64,000 nt of DNA, from the NCBI GenBank assembly GCA_011634665.1, contig WAEK01000017.1, positions 248,001-312,000 of the forward strand. Reading direction: 5' to 3'. Numbering within the stretch: position 1 is the stretch's first letter; each line of letters opens with the position of its first letter. The notes beneath the pieces are model-generated. The model saw only the letters and a program-made list of their open reading frames with translations. It was not told where the DNA came from and ran no database searches. Position numbers and translations under genes: made by a program. Below are positions 55,811 to 64,000 of this stretch, in pieces. The DNA is from Mortierella sp. BCC40632. Taxonomy: Eukaryota; Mortierellomycota; Mortierellomycetes; Mortierellales; Mortierellaceae.

Positions 55811-57013
55811 ATGTCTCCTCTACACCAGTATCCGTCTCCATCAGGTTTTGACAATAGAACACAACCAGGACCAGGAGCGCCCCCTCTTCCGGTTTTGTCG
55901 CGTCGCAACGAAATCGATCATCACCGACCCACCTACAATCCCTCTCTGTCGGCCCCTGCTCCTTCCTCACACTGGACTGTTGCTCCACAGCACCAGCAAC
56001 AGGTGATGCAGTATTCAGGTGCCCCTTTCATTGTCTACAATGATACCAGAGGTTCAGTAAGCCAATATGCACAAATGGAAGCACAAGTAAATGTGGCCGT
56101 GACCCCCTACCCAACAATGTATCAACTACACCAATACTGGCATGACCCGACCACGCAGTCGCCTTTGGTCGTTCAACACCAGCCAGGGGTATATAATTTC
56201 CAACAGCAGCCTGTCGAGAATCCTCACTGGCAAGAAATTCCCGTCCCACCAGAGTCCCTTCATCGACAACAACAAGCTCACCCGGCCTCTAACCACGAAG
56301 CCATCCTTCAGCCCACCCACCCTCGATATACTTCGTCGGTGGCTCCAGACTATGTTATTGCATGTCAATGTACTCAATGCAACAAGCCAGTCCCTAGACG
56401 TCAGACGGTTCCCTTTCCGGAATTTGACCGTGAGCCACAGGGTAAGGAACACCCCGGGATAGAGAACTTTAAGAAAACGATGGAAAAGATTTCACAAATG
56501 GAGGGCTTTGAGTCTTATTTCGCATTCAATGAAGATATCAAGCCTTCCACCAAGTCAGACGAACCCTCGCTTACGCCTGTTTCCAAAAAACCCACTTATG
56601 CAGATGTCGCAGGACGCGGTCAAGCCGCTGGAGAGACCACTCCTACTGTCCGCACCTTCCATTCCGAGGTTTGGTGTCCATTCCAAGGATTCAAGGAAAA
56701 TTGTCAACTGAATCATGATACCAATGGAGAAGCCCCGAATCACTTTCGACCTCAAGATCCCGAGAGTAAGAGTAGTCTGAATAACAAGTATGTCCAACGC
56801 TGGCTGGAAAACGTAACGTCAGGGAAGTGCCCTGAAGAAATGACACAAGAGAGAGAATTCGCTGAGAAGGGCATACCGAAACAAAGCTCTTCTGGCAGTG
56901 ATCACAAAACAGCGGAAACCCCTGGCTCGGGCAAGCTTCCTCATGGAACCCAAGTCAAGATTAATCCTCAAGGCGCAAAGGCTCTCAGAGGATCTGGCTT
57001 GAAACGTGGATAA
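55811..57013 (+). CDS. Pro/Gln-rich hypothetical protein
   Basis: An intronless frame of 400 residues from ATG 55811; the upstream extension has no ATG. Residues 1-180 are rich in Pro, Gln, His and Tyr (QQQ tracts) and disordered. A CQCTQCNKPVPRR segment (about 182-195) offers two close CxC/CxxC cysteine pairs. After it come a short acidic helix (FKKTMEKISQMEGFESYF), KPTYADVAGRG and a WCPFQGF segment. The basic C-terminus ends SGLKRG. No family recognised; the composition resembles transcription or RNA-granule factors, which is inference only. Confidence 0.7.
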   Translation: MSPLHQYPSPSGFDNRTQPGPGAPPLPVLSRRNEIDHHRPTYNPSLSAPAPSSHWTVAPQHQQQVMQYSGAPFIVYNDTRGSVSQYAQMEAQVNVAVTPYPTMYQLHQYWHDPTTQSPLVVQHQPGVYNFQQQPVENPHWQEIPVPPESLHRQQQAHPASNHEAILQPTHPRYTSSVAPDYVIACQCTQCNKPVPRRQTVPFPEFDREPQGKEHPGIENFKKTMEKISQMEGFESYFAFNEDIKPSTKSDEPSLTPVSKKPTYADVAGRGQAAGETTPTVRTFHSEVWCPFQGFKENCQLNHDTNGEAPNHFRPQDPESKSSLNNKYVQRWLENVTSGKCPEEMTQEREFAEKGIPKQSSSGSDHKTAETPGSGKLPHGTQVKINPQGAKALRGSGLKRG

Positions 57014-59856
57014 CGACACCAAAAAAAAAAAGAAAAGAAAAGAAAAAAAGAAAAAAGAAGATCGACAAAGTTCCTAGCACCACAAAGAGCAGTGTACCCG
57101 ATGTATGGTTCCCCTCCCCTCCTTCCCTCCCCGACAAGGCTCAAGGTCTTCATTTTTGCCTTTGGTCTATAGTTCTTACATTCTTGACTTTTAACAAGCT
57201 GGGTAGTCTTCTTTACGGTACCCTATCAGAAATGACTTCTTTTGATATCCATACAAGGCAAAGTGGTTCTCGCCACGTCTCAAAGTCGTTTACTTCAATA
57301 CACTTTCCCTCCTCCTCTTTCTTCCTTTACCAATAGTTCACATTGCTTCATGTTCTTTGCAAAATCTATTTTTGGTCAATTGGCTTCATGAAGTCCCAAC
57401 TCAAAACCCCAAAAGAGTTCCTGCAGTTTAGAATTTTGTCTATTAAATGACATCACTTACATACATAGTCGGTGGATGTTTTCGACTTGTTTGTGGGCAT
57501 CCATTTCCTGCAGAGAGCCTTCTCTACCAAAAGCATTTACCCTGTCGTTTCAGATGAAAAAATATAAAAATAAAAATAATAAATAAAAAATAGGGGGGGG
57601 CAGTGGATTAGGCTGGGCAATTCATTCTTATTCTTGACTGCGAGTGACTGAACCTTGGTAACAGGCCGTAAAACTCATCGGTGTTGGTGCGGATAAAAGA
57701 AAAATTCCAGCCAATCATATTGTCAATCATTGCAGTTTCTTCTCGACAATGAATAGGCCTCGAATTAAGAAGAAAAAGATGATGAAGAGCATATCCAGAA
57801 AGTATTCCAACGCTGTGTCTAAATATCCATGCCTTCAGTTACAATCTATTTCTTCTCTATCATAGACTCACATTCGATAGTTAAGAGGTCACATTTACGT
57901 GGGCAAATGCAAGGAAGTTCTTGAGATGTTGACAGTCGGTAGGGCTCTGCAAGAGAGTGTCTAAATAATCATGGCTCTAGTACGGCGTAACTCTTAAGAA
58001 GACCTAATATTTATCAGCATCTGTATATCGCCCCCTTTAAGCACACACTTCCTACATCTGGCAAGATCACTAATTTACGTTTGGAGACTATGGAGGATTC
58101 TATAGTGCTCGACAACGAGGTGTTCATGAAAGCAGGGGGGGGGGGGCGGGCGAAATATAGACACGGAAGGCATGTAGGATATAAATCCATGCTTAGAATG
58201 AGGAATAGGTGAAGTCGATCGGCTCATCTCTGGGACAGACCCGCACAGTCCAAGCATCCTGAACTCATATGAAAACTTGAGTACCAGATCAGTCGCAGAG
58301 GACAATGATCTAGGAACTTTGTTCCTAGCCTCCTCTCGCAGTGATCATCCATACAGACTCCTGGGGAAGCTGTTTCAAGACCCAATATACTAACTATCCT
58401 TTTCTCGACAGTAAGGAATTCAAGAGGATAGAAAGGGTATATTCAGGCTGATATACAGGCCAGAGTGTGTATAGATGGAGTCTGCTAGAAAAGCATCTTG
58501 AGTGTCAACTCGCTAATGAGACCGGTATCTGAGGGCGCGTCAAGCAGTTCAAATAGTCGGGGAAAAAAAAGTTGTGACATGATCTTTTCATTTTATATTG
58601 GGGGGGGGAGGCTTATGGGTCATCCTCGTCTGTTACACCACACTAGCCTACCAGGGGTAGCTCTGAGTGACGATGATTGACGCTCAGGAGCGGGGGTAAA
58701 GGCTTGGTATTCAATTCTAACTGATAGATGAATAGTAGATAAGGAACCGACTATCAATAACGGGGATCTTGAGGTCACAATTCGATGCGGACCAAATTGT
58801 GATGGGTCCTTGAAGTCTACGCAAGGGGACAATAGTCTAGACGATGGTTTAAAGCCCACCGCTTGGGAGTCTTTCTTGAATGCTATCATCCCTCTAACCG
58901 AGTGTACTGTCGTTACTACGATCTGATTAGCGATCTGTCTCTTTATTGGGGAGGAGGGGTATTGTTCTCTTCCGTAGTATCACTTTGCTACACGAGACCA
59001 CCCTGGAATTCCAACAAAGGCTGAACGGTCGTGAGCACACTCTCTTGATTCTTATCTACCGCGGCAAAGTATTGTTCCATCACGGAATATATGGGACTGG
59101 AATAGGGACGATGCGTCTGGATAAGGCTTTATGTCAAAAAGGCCTCTCGAGGGGATTCCCAAAACTGGGAGCCACCTTCACAAAGGAATACGCTATGATC
59201 CCTTACGTGTATGCTCTTACCGCAGCTCTGAATGTTTATTCAGTCGAGCCACTTCAGAATCTACCACCTCGCTCCTCTTGTTGTTTTTCCTTGCCATATG
59301 TGGTGATACGAAGGCTTAACGGACCCATCGCAGTTTGATCCGCTCATGGATCCATGCCTTAAAACCACTTTGTTGGTAGTTTCATCTATCTACGAATCCC
59401 TCATTTATAGGACCACGAAAGTCTAGGGCATTGTAGCTGCCCCTGTGCCGCGTACTAATGAGTTATGCAATAAGGAATTGGGAATGAGCGAGCCTCATTC
59501 CTACATTCCCGAGGAATGCTCTTCCTTTACGTGTACATTAACTTCTAGGTTCTACATGTGTGTCTTGTCCTATGTCCCCGCCGTCACCTAGGATCACTAG
59601 AAACGGGCAAGTATCCACCTCCGGTGGATTCAGAAAAGTCTTTATTATATATACTTCCCGGACGCCCCGCGTTCGGAAAGTATGAGCCTAATTTTTAATA
59701 GTATTTAAGGACGCGCCATGTGCGTCCATCATCCGTCAGTCTGCAATAAATATATTTCTTGCCCTTACTTGCATTGCCCTATAGTAGCCTTCCCTTGTCT
59801 GTCCTTGACACCCTGCTATTAGTCGTGCTTCCCCCCTCGTAAGTAGTCTTTACAAA
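57014..59856. other. Long gene-free stretch, possible solo LTR at its end
   Basis: Poly-purine and G-runs (G8 near 57592, G9 near 58138 and 58602). From about 59600 to 59850 the sequence has LTR-like parts in order: a promoter-like TATTTAAGG, AATAAATATA, and a pyrimidine-rich end. It has no second copy in the window and no proven ends. Frames at 58620-58889 (-) and 58946-59338 (+) show no domain. Confidence 0.4.
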
Positions 59857-61386
59857 ATGAGTTATCGAACGAAAATCCCGTCCGTTGAGAAACATTATTA
59901 CTCGGTGGTAAGGGTGATAACATTTTTTTTCTCTCATTTGGTACATTCTGCGGGATGAAGCAGAGTAAATCTAACTTGGGTGGTGGTTTTTTTTTTTTTT
60001 TTTAGCTTGAAGATATTGACATAATACATTGTCCAGTAAATCGAAAACCAGCAGCTCTACCGGAGGACGTTGAAGGACGCTCAAGTCAACTCTACGCCGC
60101 TCATGAACTGGGGCTGCTGAATCAACAAGCGCAAGATGGTAAGGAGCTAGGATGACAAAGGGAGTCTTGAGTCCATTATCCGAAAGCTAGCGACCCCTTT
60201 CCTGTCCACGCGAGATTTCCGGCTAACTTTTTCATTATCCTCTGTAGTAATCGAGTGGAATTAGAGAAAGAAGGATTACACAGAAAAGGGTCGCTGGCTA
60301 GTAGGAAGCTCCAATCTAATCTGTATGGGTATACAGAGGTATTTTGAGTAAAGGTGCTCACCCGCCCACTCCTTTGGTCAAGCAATTAACGGTCAAAGAA
60401 GACAGGAACACACACCCTATCTTTTTTTTTTTAAAAAAATCTATAGACTTGCTAGCAGACAATAAACACGGCTGTATCCCCTTTACTCAGAATACCTTTG
60501 TATGCTTCGTAAATATGGGATTAAATGTTTCCTGCTATCGCGGGATAATCCAATCCCACAATCATATCACCTTCAAAACCATTCTGGGTATACGAAACAA
60601 TTGCTGAAAAAGAGTACCTTGCATACACAATGCAGTAAATGAAGAAAGAGAGGCTCTGAGTGAAGAGTTGTAGGAGAACTTCGATACTCATTCAAGATGC
60701 TTAAGTGGCCTGGAATGAAGTTGAAATGCTAGAATGTACTGAACAGAGAGAATGCCAGCAGTGCAACATGGTAAACCCGATCCAAGGCCCACTGGACTAG
60801 GCAGGGTCTATAAAAATAACCATTCATTCCTCATTCAATAAAGAGCAGCTTTCTTTCTCTCGTTCACAAGTCTAATTGTCGCGTTTCACAGTCACGGTAT
60901 CGGGCGCCCGCTACAGCGGGCTGCCCTTTTTATTTGGCGAAGCCAAGATATCAATAAAGACAACTTCTTGTCTTGTTACATATCAGGTACCAAATAACAC
61001 TACCTATTACACTAGACCCTCTTGATCCTACTAAAGGGAAAGAAAAGAATGGAGGAGCTACCGACATTTCATCCCTACGCTGTGGATGCAGAGTCAGCCT
61101 AAACATCAAGTTCCCAGAAGGAACAAATCTTCCTTGCACGATCATCCACTTCAATGACGTCGAGAAAACTCATAGAATGAGGCCAGACATCGTAATTTTC
61201 AGCCAAAGAGCGCTTCAGTTAGATCCCAAGGTCAAGGAGCTCATTAAATTGTACGCGCGCACGAATTATGGGACGCCTGGACTGCGCCAGTTTCTTAGTG
61301 GTGCCCTACAAACTCAAGTCATGAGAGAAGACTCTGAATCAACCAGTTTACCTTACGATCCAAGAGTACCTTCCTCAGCGCTATAG
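59857..61386 (+). CDS. Short protein with FAR1/MULE-like zinc module
   Basis: Exons 59857-59907, 60006-60138 and 61016-61386; phases 0 and 1; 184 residues. The first intron is 98 nt with a T-rich end. The second is 877 nt and filled with repeat-like sequence. Exons 1-2 give an acidic start (MSYRTKIPSVEKHYYS, then LEDIDIIHCP). Exon 3 holds RCGCRVSLNIKFPEG, then CTIIHFNDVEKTHRM, a C-x-C...C...H layout like the DNA-binding head of FAR1/MULE transposases, followed by a helical LDPKVKELIKLYARTNYGTP. No catalytic domain follows, so it is either a truncated transposase or a stand-alone DNA-binding protein. The junction at 61016 was chosen by phase; a CAG at 60987 gives the wrong frame. Confidence 0.5.
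60186..60301. repeat. MITE-like imperfect inverted repeat in an intron
   Basis: About 20 bp at 60186-60204 (GCTAGCGACCCCTTTCCTG) pairs imperfectly with 60279-60301. Total length is about 115 bp. It sits in the long second intron of the FAR1-like gene. Confidence 0.45.
60780..60960 (+). other. LTR- or terminator-like segment with GC hairpin
   Basis: CTATAAAAA near 60809, then CAATAAAG near 60836, then a two-part hairpin. GGGC (60902-60905) pairs with GCCC (60923-60926), and inside it GCCCGC (60906-60911) pairs with GCGGGC (60916-60921) around TACA. TTTTT follows at 60927. The order promoter, poly-A signal and structured end is LTR-like. Confidence 0.35.
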
Positions 61387-61560
61387 ATGTTGTAGATTAC
61401 AACATTTTAGTCTAGTAAAAAATAATAGGAACCTAAATTGACAGCCAAAGGAAACGTTTATACACGGTCTGCTCAGTACTAGTGTAAACACTGGCCCTTG
61501 CCCAAAAATAAAGACTAATTCCTTTTCATCGTCAGAGTTTGACTCTACTGGTTTTGATAC

Positions 61561-61562
<2 letters not shown>

Positions 61563-61595
<33 letters not shown>
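61563..61595. repeat. Homopolymer (T)33
   Basis: An uninterrupted T run between convergent genes; the rest of the gap at 61387-61672 shows nothing else. Confidence 0.95.
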
Positions 61596-61596
<1 letters not shown>

Positions 61597-61672
61597 GCAA
61601 GCTCAAATGTACAATTTCAGTCAAGACCTTCTTAAACCAACAGGAGAGTTTATTTGATTCAGCTCCCAGCTA

Positions 61673-62854
61673 TTAAACAATATCCGCGTTGGCAGAAGTG
61701 GCATTTGGCGACACTTTGAAAACCTCATTCCGAAGCCATTCTCCAACTCCATTCTCCCATGCTGTCCTGGCATGCCAATAGTTGACCAGTTTTGTACACT
61801 GCTGAATGGCATCCGTACATCCATCCATGTGCTGGAACTGACTGAGATCTGCACAGTTGATTTTATCCATATCTGACTTGGAAAAGTCGTGCTTTGCATG
61901 CTCGTCATGGTTCTGACCCTTGTAGGTGTGGAAGTTGATGATCTCACCATACCTCCTAGGAACTCGGTTGTCCTGGTGATCCGTGTATCGCTCACAATGT
62001 CCACGCGCATACGAATCTTGGATAAGGTGCATGCAGCTGCCCAAGGCACGATGTTCAATCTTGACATTCTGGTACCCACCATCAGGAGCAATGAGTCGAT
62101 AGATCGACTCACTGTCCTTGGGCTTTGAATCGTGAGTGAAAAGCTTTCGCAAGGGATACCGATCGTCCCCGTGACGGTGAGGAAGTTCTACATCCCTCAG
62201 TGAGCTACCGTGTGAGATGTTTCCGATAGCGACTCGATACATGACCTCCATCCAGGTCATGATCTTTTCCTTGGTCTCTGCAGGTGACTCTCCTGCTTTT
62301 TGAGCCATGCCATGAAGGAATTGAAGGTCACCAAAGTGTGATCTCGAGATAATATTCAAGCGACCATTGGAGGAATTCAAGGTAGCATCAAAGCCATAGA
62401 ATGATCCTTCGTTGTAGTAGGTAAACCATTCGAATCCTGTTCCCATGCTGTAGTTGTTGCCTTTCGTGAAAAAGTTGTCGATAAAGAGAGCATTTCCTGG
62501 ATCATCGTTCCATACAATGCCACGCAAAAACTCGAGAGTGTCGTGATGCTTTCCATCGACGGCTTTGTTGTAGGTTGTGGAGGAATCCAGTCTGAAATCC
62601 GATGCAATCAATGCAGCAATCGTCATTGTCTCATGGACTGGAGGTCGTTTCCAAAATAATTTGCCGCCTCCAATAGACATTTCAGTTGTTGACCAGACCA
62701 AAGGTCCAACCGTCTCTCCCTCGCCTTCATCCGTGACCTCTGCCACAATTGTGATCGTGTCTTCGGTATTCAAGTCCACGGTGTTTGGGTTCGTATCCAT
62801 CTTGTTTGGGGTCACTTCCATCACGTTGATAGCTTCCGTCACTTGGGGTTCCAT
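61673..62854 (-). CDS. Zinc phospholipase C / P1-nuclease-like protein
   Basis: An intronless frame of 393 residues from ATG 62854; the frame continues upstream without ATG. After an acidic, disordered first 70 residues the body shows WKRPPVHETMTIAALIAS, then DDPGNALFIDNFF, a hydrophobic middle, and ALGSCMHLIQDSYARGHCER (about residues 271-290). The last segment fits the H-x-x-x-D...H metal-binding helix of zinc-dependent phospholipase C/P1 nuclease folds (LG...H-x-x-QD...H), with the His of VHETMT as a further possible ligand. No signal peptide is seen, unlike most secreted members. The enzyme class is an inference from this motif alone; substrate unknown. Confidence 0.6.
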   Translation of the reverse strand: MEPQVTEAINVMEVTPNKMDTNPNTVDLNTEDTITIVAEVTDEGEGETVGPLVWSTTEMSIGGGKLFWKRPPVHETMTIAALIASDFRLDSSTTYNKAVDGKHHDTLEFLRGIVWNDDPGNALFIDNFFTKGNNYSMGTGFEWFTYYNEGSFYGFDATLNSSNGRLNIISRSHFGDLQFLHGMAQKAGESPAETKEKIMTWMEVMYRVAIGNISHGSSLRDVELPHRHGDDRYPLRKLFTHDSKPKDSESIYRLIAPDGGYQNVKIEHRALGSCMHLIQDSYARGHCERYTDHQDNRVPRRYGEIINFHTYKGQNHDEHAKHDFSKSDMDKINCADLSQFQHMDGCTDAIQQCTKLVNYWHARTAWENGVGEWLRNEVFKVSPNATSANADIV

Positions 62855-64000
62855 GGTTGATAGCAAGTAGATAGACTGTAGTGTTGAAGAAGCACAAGGG
62901 TTGGTAGTAGATCAAGAAGTGAAGAGGTTAGAGACTATCCCTGTGTTCCTTCCACTGATCTGTTCTTCTCGCCTCTGCAGTACCTGAAAGAGTTGATTTT
63001 GTGTTTGACTGTCTGGTAATTTGGCGAAGGGGGTTCAACTGAAGAAGGCCAGGAAAGAAGACGAGATGTGAAGAGAGTTGTAGTGAAGAGTAAGTGAAGC
63101 AAGAAAGGGAAGCGCGAACGAGGTTTTATACACATCCTACATCTGATAGATCTTCTGTCAGCAATCCAGAAGCCCTTGTATTAAAACCCTCTCGTACCAC
63201 GAACAACCGCAACGAACTCAAAATGAAAATTTAAACTCGGTCCATGTTTTTTTTTTTTTTTTTTCTCTCTTCTTCTTGCTCTCCGCGGAGCTGTGAGCAT
63301 TCCTGACTGGAGATCGCACATCTGTGTGTGTTTGTCAGATCGGTCTAGGCCTGAACCCTATAGTCGATCCCAAACTCCATTCCTGGTCAGATGTTCTTAT
63401 TGCTTCCTCTCCTCCTCTCCTCCGCCTACTCCTGGTCGCCATGGACACACTCGAGTGGTTTCTCTCTTTCTCTCTCTACTCCCGCGGAGACTTGATAAAT
63501 CCAAAACACCCGATACCTTAATTTTTTTTATTTTTTTTTATTTTCCTTTGGACCTCAAACTTTGAACACAGATCCACTATGTTCCAATCTCGAGATGTAT
63601 CCTCAGGGTCCTTCCATTTTGGTACTCTATCCCACTTGGTCTTTTGGTTTCCTGCATTCAAGGACAATCTGACCATTAGGGAGACACTCCAGCCATTTGT
63701 CAATGCTATCCAAGACAAGTCGAGAATTAGAAGGCATTCAAGAAAGTTCTCTCACAGAGCTGAAAAGAGGGGGGGGGGTCAAGGGGATTGTGTCTATTGT
63801 CGAGCATAGATTCAAGAAACAACGTCTTATGGAGACGAAACCTTGTCGGATACTCCTCCCCTTCCCATTCTCTCTGACGGGGCGTAGCAAACGATGACGG
63901 GTTGTGATGAACATCGTGGGAGCACACAAATAGAGTAGAGATGGTCATGTTCGATAAACCAGCTCCAGAAACGCGCCCTCTTGAAAAAAAAAAAAAAAAA
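62855..64000. other. Right-edge gap
   Basis: It holds the promoter and leader of the 62854 gene, a T17 run near 63248, an A/T-rich run near 63520 and G9 near 63771. The window ends in A18 (63983-64000). No further gene is supported. Confidence 0.5.
63124..63130 (-). promoter_or_regulatory. TATA-like box upstream of the 62854 gene
   Basis: TATAAAA on the minus strand about 270 bp before the ATG, which implies a long leader or a leader intron. Confidence 0.4.

Overview
This window is nuclear DNA of a filamentous fungus, most likely an early-diverging Mucoromycota of the Mortierella type. Genes are split by short GT-AG introns (about 43-250 nt, with a few longer). There are intron-containing eukaryotic families such as an RBR ubiquitin ligase, a DEP/RGS regulator and F-box/LRR proteins. 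Long poly-A/poly-T and (CT)n/(GA)n tracts occur in almost every gap. The lineage is inferred from family content and repeat style; nothing in the window proves it.

Region by region: 1-452 is the 3' end of a modular cysteine-rich gene. 2.9-3.7 kb holds a decayed PIF/Harbinger transposase. 4.0-6.2 kb has a small membrane protein and a small secreted cysteine-rich protein. 7.9-13.0 kb is a mobile-element island: a four-exon gene for an Ndc10/Crypton-type tyrosine recombinase with a GCR1_C-like tail, a possible Fanzor (TnpB-like) scrap, and a broken XPG/FEN1-like PIN nuclease. 14.4-21.5 kb has a glycosylated membrane protein, a seven-exon protein with a nuclear localisation signal and a possible PD-(D/E)XK-like core, and a secreted FAD-linked oxidase. 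24.7-36.3 kb has an F-box/LRR protein, a single-C2-domain protein, a Cys4 protein with tandem repeats, a cytochrome b5-like haem-binding membrane protein and a two-DEP/RGS regulator. 39.5-43.6 kb has an S9 prolyl-oligopeptidase-family peptidase and a second F-box/LRR paralogue. 44.6-48.6 kb has a decayed DIRS-like tyrosine recombinase, a Myb/SANT-like DNA-binding protein and a small acidic ORF. 49.5-57.0 kb has a PAP2-like membrane protein with a long disordered tail, an RBR E3 ligase, an MscL-type mechanosensitive channel and a Pro/Gln-rich protein. 59.8-62.9 kb has a short gene with a FAR1/MULE-like zinc module and a zinc phospholipase C-like protein.

Fungal genes here are single transcription units, so there is no operon logic. 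The coherent theme is coexistence of ordinary housekeeping and signalling genes (G-protein signalling, ubiquitin ligation, osmotic channel, peptidases) with relics of at least four classes of DNA-mobilising enzyme. Exon structures below were worked out by hand from open frames, splice consensus and phase. Where a junction is doubtful the entry says so.
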